A stretch of DNA of 64,000 bases from Euglena gracilis (taxonomy: Eukaryota > Euglenida > Euglenophyceae > Euglenales): the NCBI GenBank assembly GCA_039621445.1, contig CP154955.1:48840086-48904085 (forward strand), given 5' to 3'. The notes below the pieces were generated by a model. The model made no database searches and was not told the DNA's origin. It saw only the letters and a program-made list of their open reading frames with translations. Position numbers and translations under genes: made by a program. Of the stretch, positions 1-10,990 are shown one piece after another (the stretch's first letter is position 1; the number at the start of each line of letters is the position of its first letter).

Positions 1-269
1 TTGCTGGTTGCGCCATGACATCGTCAGATGGAAGAGAAGACTACTGGGCAAGAGCTGCAGAGATGCACGGAAGAACGCAGAAAAGGTTGGAGAATAGCAT
101 AATACTAGTAGTATAGCATAGTAGTAGTAGAGCATAATAGGACTCAGGTCAGCGTCAGATGAAACAGCAAGCAGTGTGTAAAAGAAAAAAGAAATTAAAC
201 AATTAGACCTATGCAGATTCATTTCTTTTCCACTTTCTGCCGCGTTCATTCAGCAGTGCTCATAGGACG

Positions 270-452
270 TGGGTCCCAGCCCAGAAAGCACAGCCCGGAA
301 AAATTGGACCCGTTCTGGTCGGCCGACTTCTTCAGGGAGCTGGCAAGTCTGCGGGGGGAGCTGCTGCTGGCCACGTCGGGGAGGGGACCTGGTGGGCGGG
401 GGCTGTGGGGGGTGCTGAGCACCGTCGTCTCCTCGCTGATGCGCACGCGCTT
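270..452 (-). CDS. Possible exon(s), Ser/Pro-rich
   Basis: After GATGCCAGTGCCAG the frame reads KRVRISEETTVLSTPHSPRP, then SSSSPRRLASSLKKSADQNG after a possible small intron. Boundaries cannot be set. Confidence 0.35.
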
Positions 453-1273
453 CTGGCACTGGCATCCCATTGGCCGCAGGACGCGCGGGGTGAGGAACGC
501 CGCAGTGGGTGCAACCTAACCCCCCAACAACCTGGGGGGGGGGGGCCTTGTCCCTGGCAGTGCCCGAACAAATTGGCAGGGGACAAGCCCCAAAAAGACG
601 GTTCCAGTAACCTGGTGTTCCCTTCGTTCAGGTAACCGGAGGAAGAAGTCAACCCAATTTAAACAAGAATTCAAATAATCCTGGCGTCCCATGTGGTGTT
701 ACGTAAAAAGTGGTGTTCGTGTGCGATTAATGAAACCTGCGGCCTTCCACAGACGCCAGGATTACTAGTTCACCGAATGGAATCGTTTGGAGCTGACCCC
801 CCTCCCCAATAAACATCGTCCAGCATGCAACGTCCCAATGGATAATGGAATGCATTTCAATCTTTTTATGCTCTTGTCTCCTGTGCAGCCATCTCTCTGC
901 TGTTGATAACCCTCTTCCCATCAAAGTTTAGAGCAACTGTTCCCTCGCCCAGGAAAGTTTGGTGCCTGAGACATTGTCGGGGGACCGCGGTGCTGCCCAG
1001 CCTGTCATACCAGGAAGTTGTCAGAGTCCTGGTACCGGCTGATTTGTCACGGCGGTTTGGAAGCCCCCCCCCCCCTCAAATAGCTAGCGGTGCCGAATCA
1101 CTGCAGACACTGTTTCCATCACCATCACACCACCATCACAATCACATCATTTTCAATTCAACACCCCCACACACACACAACCACTGCCAGGCTATTTGGG
1201 TACTACTTCAGTGCCGTTAAGGCGTGTTGGAGGCTGCACCGCGGGGGGGGGGGGGGGGAGTGGGATGCCCACC

Positions 1274-1430
1274 GGAAATCCGGCCGCACAACCGGCGCCG
1301 AACTCTGCCGGGGCTCGCCGAGCTCCGGCGTCGTGGCCTGCGTCGGGCTCTGCGGCGGGGGCGTGGCGCTGCGCCGCGGCAGCTCTGGCGGTGGCGGCGT
1401 GGCCACGGGCGGGGCCGACGACAGACAGCC
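1274..1430 (-). CDS. Possible exon, Pro-rich
   Basis: The frame reads VATPPPPELPRRSATPPPQS then PTQATTPELGEPRQSSAP, ending at GTTGTG or GTGGGC. Acceptor CTCAAAG|G is weak. Coding is suggested only by composition and by the lack of stops. Confidence 0.4.
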
Positions 1431-1612
1431 TTTGAGCACGCTATACAATACAGCAAAAAATGCTATTTTTAGGACTTTAATATGTTTAGAACTTTTTATT
1501 TTTAGAACTTTTCCATTTTCGGAACTTTTCTATTCTTAGAACATTTTGGGCCCTCCGACCCCCCCCCCCCCGGCCGGCACTCTGGGACCCTCATTCACCC
1601 TTGCCAGGGTAC

Positions 1613-1902
1613 CAGGGGTTTTTTTAAGACCGGGGGGGGGAGGGGGGGGTCCCCCCCCCACCCACCCACCCCCCTGGGGGGGGCCCCCCGGGGGGGGGGA
1701 GGGGGTCCCGGGGGACCCACAAAAAATGGCCGAAAAATCGCGAAAAGTGCTAAAAATAGAATTTTTTTCGGCGCCTGCGGCGCCGAAAAGTATATCCCAC
1801 CCCCCTCCGGGGGGGACCCCCCCGGGGGGGGGGGTCCGGCGGACCCACCCCCCCTACCCCCCCCTCCCCCCCCCCGGGGGTCCAAACTTAAAAAAATCCC
1901 TG
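1613..1902. mobile_element. Inverted-terminal element with perfect 8-bp target duplication
   Basis: Ends CAGGGGTTTTTTTAAG and CTTAAAAAAATCCCTG; exact flanking repeats CAGGGTAC at 1605-1612 and 1903-1910. The interior has nested poly-G/poly-C runs and a TCGGCGCC...GGCGCCGA hairpin; no coding capacity. The CAGGG terminus and 8-bp duplication point to a hAT-type transposase acting in trans (inference). Confidence 0.88.
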
Positions 1903-2078
1903 CAGGGTACTCAGTCGGCAGCTCGCTTTGGAGCACAGACTCTTCAAAACGACACCCTTTGAAAGTCTTCAAAAGTGTTGGTAACCCCCAAAACAACGTG
2001 GGGTGTGGAACACAAAATGCACTTTGGGTTGTGGGCGCAAACCATGCTTAGGGCCCGGGGTGCGCCACGCACCGTCGC

Positions 2079-2240
2079 CTAAAGATGCGCACTGAATGGC
2101 GGCCTGGGCGGGGCGGGGGCCTCGACGTGCTCCGTGACGTAGCGGCGGACGTCCATCGCGTCCAGCTGCGCCTCGAAGTCCGACATGGCGGAGGCGGAGG
2201 ACGGCAGCCGGGACTCGGTGGGCGGTGCGGGGCCCTCCGC
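2079..2240 (-). CDS. Exon, Pro/Ser-rich then helix; stop at its end
   Basis: A poly-C acceptor ending CCCCAG|G opens AEGPAPPTESRLPSSASAMS then DFEAQLDAMDVRRYVTEHVE. The frame reaches TAG at 2079-2081 unless a GTCGAG or GTCACG donor is used. Confidence 0.5.
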   Translation of the reverse strand, partial: AEGPAPPTESRLPSSASAMSDFEAQLDAMDVRRYVTEHVEAPAPPRPPFSAHL

Positions 2241-2828
2241 CTGGGGGGGGGGGGGAGTCTGGGCCGCGGGAAATGGAACCGGCAATGCATGCCGAATCAG
2301 ACAACGAAGAACATGCATCCCAGACAGGGTGTTCCTGAAGGACCCCGGGGGAGGGCGGTCCAGCACAGAGGCTGGAAAATTTGGGCTGGCTGGGAAAAGG
2401 CTGCTGGTTGGCTGGACCCTCCCCAGGAGGTGGAGACAAATTTTTAAGCTATGCCCTGATCTCAAAAGCTTCCGCTGTTAAAGGACATTGTGTGTGTGTG
2501 TGTGCGTGTGCTTCCTCATGCAACGTTATGCTAATTATGCCTGTCGAAAGTGGTTGCGTGGGGAAAATATTGGTCCACCCATATAATTTGCAAGGGAGGA
2601 AAAGCAAAAATCTTCCACTTTCCAAAAATATTCCATTTTCCACCTTCCCACATTTGGCATGTGTTGTGTTTCCAGTGATCCCATCCATTCACGAGGCTTC
2701 TTGCAATGTGTCTGCAAGCTTGTGCATGCGCCCACCACGGCACGTCGGCGGCGAGGGCACCCCACGGCGGGGGCCTCGCCACCCGACTCGGCCGCAGCTG
2801 GGCCGTGGCGGAAGGAGAGCAGGTCCAC

Positions 2829-2885
2829 GTGCGCGCTCCGGCGCTCCGCCTGCAGGCACTTCGTCTGCCACTCCTCCAGCCGGTA
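2829..2885 (-). CDS. Short exon, 19 codons
   Basis: Acceptor CGGCGTCAG, donor GTGGAC, phase 0. Reads YRLEEWQTKCLQAERRSAH, a charged helix continuing the coiled-coil character. Confidence 0.55.
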
Positions 2886-3194
2886 CTGACGCCGTGGACC
2901 GGCTTCCAGAGTGATTGGAAAAGGAACCCCTGTCCCTGTTAATCACAGCGCCAGAAGAACCACCACAGCGATTGGGGGGGGGGGGTCATAGAGTGGCCCT
3001 GCGAGCATACAGACAGAATTCGAAACAAGCAATCGGTATCTGATACAAGCAGCATTTTGCACACATGCATGTCTGTGCAGGCGCACTCCAGAGGGCTTGG
3101 GTACCGCGCATTGTGCGAAACGGAATGTCGGCGCAGGCGCAGAAATCTTTTTCGGACGGCGTTGGCGAAACGCAGCGCGGAGGAGCCGCCACAC

Positions 3195-3292
3195 GTCCCC
3201 AGGTCTGCAATGGTGGCCTGGGCCTGCAGCGTGACCTCGCGCGTGACCTGCCGCTCCAGCCGGAGGTCCTCCACGCAGGCCGCATGCTTCCG
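3195..3292 (-). CDS. Exon, coiled coil (end uncertain)
   Basis: Acceptor TTTGCCGCAG opens RKHAACVEDLRLERQVTREV then TLQAQATIADLG. The GTGTGG donor used here is out of phase 0; GTCACG donors inside or GTCCGA further on are alternatives. Confidence 0.55.
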
Positions 3293-3929
3293 CTGCGGCA
3301 AAGATGGGAGGGAGGGGAGGACGAAACGAGAGGGGTGGGGCGGGGGGTGGTGTCGTAGGAGGGAAAACCCCAAATGGTTGTTTGTTTGTTGTTTGCATTT
3401 GGGTTTCTGGCAATCGACCCAGCGGTTGTTTGTATTTGGTGGTTCCGAGCATTTGGAACGTCAGATTTTTTTGCCATTTGGAATGCGACTTGAATGCAAT
3501 GTATTTTGTAACCCTCGTCAGAGCCAGGGGTTGCTTATACTGGGTGTCAGGCAAAATCACCAAAGCGTTGCTCACAGTTGGGGTTGTTTTGTTGAGGGGT
3601 TGCTTAAAATGGGGTGCTACATCGGCTTTGGTAGCAGCCACAGTTGGCCTCAGCCGCTAGCCAGGCATCTTTCTCTCGGGTCCAGATCGCGCATACATGA
3701 CAGTAAGCCAGCTGCTACGGTGGACCGAGTCACAGTCAACGGAATGGGCCGAAGGAGAATATTTGAACGGGGGGGAAAACACTTCGTCAAAAATAGAGGA
3801 ACACCTCAAAAAACGCCTCAAACAAAACAGATGAGCTCGCACTATACATACATTCACAGATAGAAGCTGCAACCCCGATGCTGGCGGCTGCGCCGCGATC
3901 CCCTCGGGAGCACAAGGGGGGGGGCACAC

Positions 3930-4049
3930 CTCCAGCTCCTCGGCCCGGACTTTGTGCGTCTCGCACGCCATGCAGACCACGGATTCCCGGGCCAGCTTCA
4001 TGTCCCGTGTGAGGGCGTTGCGCTCCTCGATGTGGCGGTGGATCTCCCG
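3930..4049 (-). CDS. Exon, 40 codons, coiled coil with C-x2-C
   Basis: Acceptor CTGCGGGCAG, donor GTGTGC, phase 0 at both ends. Opens REIHRHIEERNALTRDMKLA then RESVVCMACETHKVRAEELE. The CMAC pair is unusual in this gene and could be a metal or disulfide site. Confidence 0.75.
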
Positions 4050-4358
4050 CTGCCCGCAGGCAACCTTTCAAGCGTACAATTGTCACGGACCCAGGGGGAG
4101 GGCCCGTCAAAGCAGAACGGAAAGGCCTGGTAGGGGAGGGGGGGGGTCGACCCCCCCCCGACCCACCACCCTGGCTGTTTGGCCGATTCCCATTCTGCCA
4201 TGGGGTCCGGGCTAAAAACCAGTCAGTCACTCTGAAAGAACCAGCCACCCACCTCAGGGGGGTCAACCAGTAACTATTCAGCCAAGGATCGGGTACGAGT
4301 AGGCCAAAGATCGGGGGGGGGGGGGGGCTCAGAGAGAGGGGGGCAAATTCCGGCACAC

Positions 4359-4485
4359 AAAAAGTCCGCCTGGCTTCAGTTCGGAGGCTTGCTGGTGCAG
4401 GAACGCCACCTCCGCTGCCCGCGCGGTGCTCTCCCGGCAGCCCCGAAGTGCACCGTCAGCGTGGATCGTTGACGGGAAGCGAGGA
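4359..4485 (-). CDS. Exon, helical (start uncertain)
   Basis: Donor GTGTGC follows GGA CTT TTT in phase 0. The frame reads GALRGCRESTARAAEVAFLH then QQASELKPGGLF. Possible acceptors are AATCCAG (phase 1) or CCGGGAG (phase 0, shorter). Confidence 0.5.
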
Positions 4486-5196
4486 CTGGATTCTTGGGCA
4501 TTTCTGGCGGGAGGAGGGGGGAGAACGGGCTTCTTTTTAGGACCCCCCGGGGGGACCCCCCCAAAATCAGGTCCTCTGAGGGCATTTCCCAAAAGGTTTT
4601 TGGCGCTTCGCCGAAACCCACACCCGAGACCGCATCCCCCCGGGGTGGTGGGGGAGTCTGGTCGCAGGGTCTTCTGAATTAAAAAGAAGACTGAGTGTGA
4701 AAATTGAGGTGAATTTAGGCTCAAGCCCTCTAAGGTCGAACCAAGGTTGCTGAGCACTTTCTAACACCGGGTCTGGGAATCAGGGGAAAGGTGCACTTCG
4801 CCTGGCAGCGGTCCAGCTCAGCATACAGCGCGACACGGAGTTTCCAGGAGCAGGCTTTGCGGGTCTGAGATGAGAGCCCACGCGGAACGATCAACCCCAA
4901 GGATCATGACACAGCAAAATTAGCCTCTGGCAGCGGCTGGGAGGAAGTATTAATTGTCAAAAATGGCCGAAATTGAACACACGTGCCGAGGTTGCACCTG
5001 CACACTCCAGGTTGAAGGTTAGCATGCTATTGGGGGGCCCAGGGGGCGTTGGGCTTGGGCCATGACTCGCTAAAATCCCAAAAATGCTCGTTGCCCCGTT
5101 GCGGTTGGTGCGGGCAGCGTGCGGCGGGGGGCAGGCGCGCGTGACTCGTGGCCAGACAGTCAGAGCGGTGGAGGCACAGCCCGGGCGGTGGGTGTC

Positions 5197-5280
5197 CTCC
5201 CGCTCCCGGATCTCCTGGTCCTTCTCCTCCACCCGCTCCCGCCAGTGTTGTGCCATTTCGGCGGCAAGGAGAGAGTCCAG
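5197..5280 (-). CDS. Probable coiled-coil exon with unusual borders
   Basis: 28 codons read LDSLLAAEMAQHWRERVEEK then DQEIRERE, a strong heptad pattern. Upstream there is only a 20-nt poly-C run ending CGG, with no AG; downstream GAG is followed by GACACC, so a GA donor or a different border must be invoked. Confidence 0.42.
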
Positions 5281-5512
5281 CCGGGGGGGGGGGGGGGGGG
5301 GGGGCATCGCAGGCGTCAGAGGCGGCATGAGCCAAATGGTGGCAGGCCTTTTCTGGGACGTTTGAAAAAGCACAAAACGACGCAAAAGAAAGAGTGTGTC
5401 CACCCGGGGGGGGGGGGGGGTTGCAGGGGTCAGAAGCAGCATGAGCCAAATGGTGGCAGGCTGGTTCCGACACGTTTGAAAAAGCACAAAACGACGCAAC
5501 CGAAAACATGCA
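5280..5512. repeat. 114-bp direct tandem duplication with poly-G
   Basis: ATGAGCCAAATGGTGGCAGG recurs 114 bp apart (5327 and 5441), each preceded by a long poly-G run and followed by GTTTGAAAAAGCACAAAACG. Confidence 0.8.
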
Positions 5513-5645
5513 ACCACTCGAAAGCAAAGAAGCGCGGAAAAACTTAAACGAAACACCGAAAGAGGCGCCGCATCAAATCCTGCATCATTGTCACTAAATG
5601 GAAAATCGACCGCAACGGAAGGGGCTCTGCTTCCACCGGGGGCAC

Positions 5646-5709
5646 GAGAGAGGGACGGCCTCCTTGGGCAGCGACACGGAGGTTGTCCGCCAGCAACTCT
5701 CGCTCGTGG
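5646..5709 (-). CDS. Possible short exon
   Basis: Acceptor TGGGTTAG, donor GTGCCC. The frame reads SHERELLADNLRVAAQ, a good helix, but phases (1 to ?) do not match the neighbours with certainty. Confidence 0.35.
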
Positions 5710-5821
5710 CTAACCCACGCCACCAGGGCTGAACGGGGCGGCCGGTTTAGGGGGGGGGGGCGGACCCCTCCCCAGCCCACCCCCTACAGGGCTTCCGGGT
5801 TCCTTGTTCTGCCCTGCCCAC

Positions 5822-5938
5822 CGCGGTGCCCTCCGACCGGGTCTGCGTGGACCGCGTGCGGCAGCGGGGACTGGCCAGGGAGGTGGGCACCGGGGCGTCG
5901 CACTCCACAACGACGATGGTGGGCACCCGCGGGGGCAG
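5822..5938 (-). CDS. Exon, 39 codons, beta-like
   Basis: Acceptor CAACCTGGAG, donor GTGGGC, phase 0 at both ends. Opens LPPRVPTIVVVECDAPVPTS then LASPRCRTRSTQTRSEGTA. Contains another STQT. Distinct in composition from the coiled-coil exons. Confidence 0.55.
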
Positions 5939-6421
5939 CTCCAGGTTGAAGTCCCGGAGGGAGGGCGGGCTTTGGGGGCGCAGGACGGCTCACGGGAACC
6001 AGGGGGGGGGGGGATCGCGGTCAATCCCCCCCAAGTCAGATGAATGGCGCACCGCGGGATGCAGACGGACCAGGAGCGTGGGTGTGGCCACCCAGAGGTG
6101 AGGAGAAGGGTGGGAAAGGCTGTCCGACTTCGCTTTGGGGAAAACATTTCCCAGTTGGCAGCGTGGGGGAAAAAATGTTTGGTAAATTTTAGCAAATATT
6201 TAGCAGTGAAGTTTAGCAAATATGGACGGCGAATAGAATAGTGAATAGAAATTTTTTTTCCATCCTCGGCAGATACCCCCTACCAATGAAGGGGAGGGAG
6301 TTTGCTGAATCTGGTTGCTGTGGCAAAGACTCCGCCTGAGGTGGGGGCAGCATCGATCGAATTAGACCGGCATAAATCACCCAAACTTTCCCCAACCATT
6401 CCAAGAATGGGCGTGGACGTT

Positions 6422-8302
6422 TCACCCACCACCATTTCTGTTGAGAATCATTTTGATGTACGCCATCCACCACTGCTTCGACTTCCCCCAGCGAGGTCCA
6501 CCACGCTGTACGACTGGATGGATGCCACGCGCGACTTCGCACTGCAGGGGGAGGGGGGGATGAGCAGCGCCGCGGCCGGGGGGTGCAGGGCAGGGAGTCG
6601 AAGGGGCTGCGGAGGCGGGCAGGGGAGGCGGGGCTGGAGGCGCACGACAGCATGGCGGTGGCGCGGGGCCCCCTCCCCGGCCCTCTCCCTTCGGCCTCAG
6701 GGGGGGCAGTCGTGAACAGGCTGTTTTTTTACCAACCCCGGGGGGGAGGGGGGGGTCCGGAGTGCCTGTGACAGCCTGCCCAGGCAGACAGGCCCTACCC
6801 CCCCCCGGGGGTCGGATTTCGGTCTGTGCCCGGGCACATTCCTTTGAAAATAGGCCTTTGGTGCCGGGGTCTTTGCTAGGGCTTTTGGCCGTGTGCCCAA
6901 CCCCCTTAGATGCACTTTGGCTTCTGTCTGGTTTAAGGCCTGGCGCTGCATTCCGCTTCTGGCCCTTTCTTCGGAGCAACTCCCAATAATTGTCCGACCC
7001 CATATTCACTGGGGCTTCAAACTTCCGTTTTGTGTTTTCCTTGCCCTTCCCCTCCCCCTTGGGTTTTCGGCTCCCCTTTCTGGCTGCTGCTGCTGCTGCT
7101 TCTGTGGCTGCTCGATTTCGTTCCCAAGAGGTGCTCGGGGTGGTAAGGGGCCTACTCCTCCACTGCGTGCCGGCGGGTACCGGTGTCACCTGCAGTGGGC
7201 CCTTTTTACCACCACAGCCCGCCGGGTCCCCCCGGGAAGGAAATGCTTTCCGCTGCTGCTTGCTGGGCTGCTGCTGTTGCTGCTGCTTCCCCGACCCTTT
7301 GGACCCACCCTGGGCTCTTTGCTCTTGGTGTGGTTCCCAGTCGTTGTGTTGCTGTCTCCCGTTGCTGTTCTCAATGGGATGGGCATACGGGCATGAGGTG
7401 GTCCTCCACCAGCATCCCATCCCATACTTGCACATGAATTGTTCCCCCATCGGTCTGCCCCGCCCTCCCCATGGGGAGCCCCCCTCTGTGGGCTGCACTT
7501 TTTGGGTGTACCCCCACCAGTTGGCTGGGTGCTGGTACGGACAGTATGGGTATAGACACCGCTGTCCAAACCAGCACACCTTGCCATTGCTGGGGGTGTT
7601 GGTGTTGGTGTGAGTGTGTACACTTTTGGTGTGGTTACCTCCAAACTGCGGTGGCAAAATCAAGCTTGCGCTGTCACGACGCGACCGCGTGCGAGGCGGG
7701 TGGTTGGGAGTGTGTGTAGAAGTTGATTTTCCGGTGCCTCGGACTGTGGTCCAGCCTTTGGCACTGTTTGCTTTGTTTTGCTGAACAGGTTGGTGCCATT
7801 TCTGGTGGGGCTGGCTGCCTCCAGGAGCTTGTTGGGCTCTTGGTGCATGCCCCGGCTCTCGCCTTTTTTGTCCCCAGGGACCCCCTTTGGCTGTGACTGG
7901 AGGACCAGGGTTTTTGGCCTCGCCCATCCGCTCCCCTTCCTTCCAGTCGTGGCTCTCCTCTTCTGCTGCCATTTCTGTGTCCCCATCAGAAGAGAACCTC
8001 TCTTTTCCTGACGCCCTCGCCTGGCGCCTCTGTTCTCTGTGCTCTGTTTGTTCGCTCTGGTACCATTGAGGTTGGGTCCTGGTGCGTGTGCTTCGCCTGG
8101 GCTTGCTCTCCAGCAGTACCTCGGTTTCTGCCCATGCCAAACCGACATGCTGCCACTCGGCCTCCTCCTCCAGCTGTATGCGCAACACGCCCTCCTCTCC
8201 CAAACCACAGTGGCGTTGCAGGTCTTCAACCCCCCCCCCAACCCCCCCGGGGGTCGGATTTGGAGTGCCTTTGAGTGCCTGCCCACTGGGGGGGGAATGC
8301 AA
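6422..8302 (-). mobile_element. Retroelement-like reading frame: two CCCH fingers and NPGP peptide
   Basis: A 626-codon frame, far longer than any exon here, lies inside an intron in sense orientation. It carries GERMGEAKNPGPP, a 2A-like NPGP end without the canonical D-x-E, and two CCCH fingers: CWFGQRCLYPYCPYQH (C-x5-C-x4-C-x3-H) and CKYGMGCWWRTTSCPYAH (C-x5-C-x6-C-x3-H). These are followed by Gln- and Lys-rich segments. This combination suggests an ORF1-type RNA-binding protein of a non-LTR element. No reverse transcriptase lies beside it, so it is a fragment or a domesticated piece. Its first and last parts run through poly-G element sequence and a host exon. Confidence 0.62.
6462..6541 (-). 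CDS. Possible exon (frame uncertain)
   Basis: A poly-C tract and CTGCAG acceptor precede 80 nt that are open in all three frames; the donor would be GTACAT. The most helix-like reading ends AWWTSLGEVEAVVDG. Overlaps the tail of the retroelement-like frame. Confidence 0.35.
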
Positions 8303-8551
8303 CTTGGCCCTTCAAATTATGCAAGTCAAAAAAATGCAAAAAAAATGCAAAAAAAAACACGCAACTTGCATAAAACCCCTGAGAAAGGCTGGAATATAAC
8401 AGAGTTTTGCTGCCTAAAATCAGTAAACATGCCACAATGCTGGTGTACCTGTCAATGATTCACAAAGAAAACCTCCTGGAAGACAACGGGAAGCACTGAG
8501 ACCCTAAAGACCCCAGGCAACTGCAGAGGGACCAGAGACAAAACATGACAC

Positions 8552-8645
8552 ATGGCGACCAACTACAAAATTTTTTTCCAGGGGAAAATATTTTATGCAA
8601 CCATGGCGACCACTTCAAAAAAATTTTCCAGGGCAAAATATTCGA
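8552..8645. repeat. 50-bp tandem duplication
   Basis: CATGGCGACCA followed by an A-run, TTTTTCCAGGG and AAAATATT occurs twice, 50 bp apart. Non-coding. Confidence 0.7.
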
Positions 8646-8848
8646 ACGTGTATAGTGCAAAAAAAAACCTCTAGGATGCACAAAAAAGGCCGTTTTATTT
8701 GAGACATTTATGGGCAATTTTCTGACTTTTGAAAAATTTGCCCAAAATAAATATCCCCTGAATAATGAATACCCTGGATGCTGACTTCTATTATTATTTG
8801 GGGGGATCCACAAAACACGTCCCATTTTTAACAGGTTTGCACCCAAAA

Positions 8849-9112
8849 TTACGCAGTGGTCGTGGCCCCCCGCCAGGCGCTCTCCGACAAGCAGGACTGC
8901 ATGGACTGCAGGGCCTCCGGCAGGGGGTCCTCCACCCCGGCGTCGCCGTCTGCCACCCACCGGCCAGCAGGCCCCTCGGCGTCCGTGGCGGTGTCGGTCG
9001 ACGCGTCCCGGCAGAAGGCGGGAGACGGGGGCCGGGCGGCGCGGAGGGCGAGGTGGAAGCTGTCGCTGGCGGACAGGGCCGTCGGCACGGGGGGGCTCGC
9101 GAAGGGGCGCGG
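8849..9112 (-). CDS. Exon with in-frame stop (possible 3' terminal exon)
   Basis: Acceptor TTTTTCTCCGAG; opens PRPFASPPVPTALSASDSFH, continues to DASTDTATDAEGPAGRWVAD and DPLPEALQSMQSCLSESAW, then TAA at 8849-8851. Phase-0 donors (GTGGCA after CGG TGG; GTGGAG) could splice out before the stop. If the stop is used, one gene ends here and the exons below 7 kb belong to another. Confidence 0.55.
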   Translation of the reverse strand, partial: PRPFASPPVPTALSASDSFHLALRAARPPSPAFCRDASTDTATDAEGPAGRWVADGDAGVEDPLPEALQSMQSCLSESAWRGATTTA

Positions 9113-9490
9113 CTCGGAGAAAAAAAACGCGGAATCGAAGTGAGTGTTTCTCGAGCCGTGTGACGTAGGGTGGACAAGGGGAGAAGAGAAGCAGGTGGGC
9201 CGAAAAGAATTTTAAGTGCGTCAGACACTTAAAATTGTGACCGACCAGACCAAAATTGAGCAAATGTCCGAATAATTTGAACCTCGCAAAAATGAATCGG
9301 TGGAGAATTCATCGCAGGACTTTAAGGAACTGGGGGCCGGGGGGTACATACCCACGCATCCATTCCCTGGAGCCGATGGGTGGGTGGGTGGGGGAAACAT
9401 CCGGGGGAGGTCGGAACAGATTCAACATAATTGGCATAAAGGAATCACATTGACACGTTTGTGAATTGCATTTGGGTCGCACTTTCGAAC

Positions 9491-9731
9491 CAGGGGCTTT
9501 TTTAAGACGGGGGTCCCCCCCACCCACCCCCTGGGGGGCCCCCCGGGGGGGGCCCGGGGGGCCACAAAAAATGGCTGAAAAATCGCGAAAAGTGCTAAAA
9601 TAGCACTTTTTCGGCGCCGAAAAGCATATCCCACCCCCTCCAGGAGGACTCCCCCAGGGGGGGGGGGGGGGGCTCGGCCGGACCCACCCACCCTCCCCCC
9701 CCCCCGGGGTCCACGACTAAAAAAACCCCTG
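9491..9731. mobile_element. Inverted-terminal element, CAGGGG-T7 family, copy 2
   Basis: Starts CAGGGGCTTTTTTAAG and ends CTAAAAAAACCCCTG. Flanks TTTCGAAC and TTTCCAAC, 7/8 alike. The core GAAAAATCGCGAAAAGTGCT and the hairpin TCGGCGCCGA match the element at 1613. Confidence 0.82.
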
Positions 9732-10112
9732 TTTCCAACCCCCCACGAACTAACCTTGCCCTGTGCAGAATTTGTGGACCGATCTTTTTGGCCACTACAC
9801 CCTTCAATTGTGATTGGAACAGAAGTAATGCTTCCATTCATCAGACAACAGAAATATAACAGCACTCCGGATGATTTCTTGCACTCACCGCCTCCTGACT
9901 CTCCAAAAAATATGCAGTTCTTGTGACGTTTTTCCTTGTGAAGCGGGGGGTGGGCGACTTATTTGGGTGGATCCTTTTCGGCCTTCCCCCTGCAAAGTGT
10001 TTTGGGAATGCAAAGCTTTAAGGCACTGCAAAGCTGCTGGGGGTTACCTTCATGGGCCTAAACACCCCAGGCGGCAAGTGGATGGCAGCCCGCCCATGGA
10101 CGGGCCTGACAC

Positions 10113-10263
10113 CCAAGCGCGGTGGTGCGCCGCTAGCAGCGCCGCCCCCCACTCCGCGCTCTCCGCCAGTACTGCGCGGCCGCGCTGCTCCAGCGCGACC
10201 ACCGCCGCCAGCGCCGAGCCGAACCCGGCTGACGGGGCCCTGGTGGCCGTGCCAGCCCCAGGG
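10113..10263 (-). CDS. Exon, Ala-rich helix (start uncertain)
   Basis: Donor GTGTCA follows TGG in phase 0. The coding frame reads ...FGSALAAVVALEQRGRAVLA then ESAEWGAALLAAHHRAW. Acceptor choice is unclear (GCGGCCAG at 10264 is in phase 2), so the 5' end is provisional. Confidence 0.55.
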
Positions 10264-10789
10264 CTGGCCGCAGCCCACCCCAGCACGCCCCGGGTGTGAA
10301 ACTCAAAACAGCCATCGTTGGGGGGAGGTCCTGCTCAGAGGCTGAAATTTTTGCCCAGGCTGGAAAATGGTGGCTGGCTGACCCAATTGAAAACAGGGCC
10401 TGACGGGAGTACGAACTGAGTCCCCCCAAAAAAAACTGAAACTGCTAAAACTCAAAAAAAAACTGCCTATGCAAAAAAAAATCAATCTTTAACCAAAAAT
10501 TTGACCCGGGCAGCTAATTTCAACCCATTTTTACTCATTTTTGGGCCAATTCTCGCACCTTTGAAGGGGGGAAAAAAATACCATCCTGACGCCTGAAGGG
10601 CGGCTGGACAGGAATTAGAACTCGATGGAGGTGGGAGCCAAGGCTGGAGAAAGGCTACTGGTTGGTTGGACCCCCACCCCCCAGGGTGATGGGCAAATAC
10701 CTTCAGTCACCCACCTCTTTGGGTCCCACATCGCCCTGCATCCGTCCTGGATCGCCCAACATCGCCGTTGAGGTTTCTCAACGGCACCA

Positions 10790-10990
10790 TTGCTGCTTCT
10801 TGACTGCTTTTAATTACTTTTGACTGCTTCTGGCAGCTTTTGGCCTTTTTTTTGGCTCTTTTTGGCCAAAAAAAGTTTTCTCTGCTGCTGTTGGCCAATT
10901 TTGGCTACTTCTGGCTGCTCTTGGCCACTTTTGATTGCTTCCTGGACACTTTTGGCTGCTTCTTGGTAGTTTTTGGCTGCTTATGCTTGC
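10790..10990. repeat. Period-10/11 TTTTGGCT-type intron segment
   Basis: T-tracts alternate with GGCTGCT or GGCCAC about every 10-11 bp. The remainder of this 1.2-kb intron shows nothing recognisable. Confidence 0.5.

Noticed and set aside
2943-3641. 232-codon frame with repeated KQPL
   Set aside because: It overlaps exon 3195-3292 in a different frame; the repeats come from degenerate GGTTGTTT/GGTTGCTT intron sequence and codon use is not exon-like.
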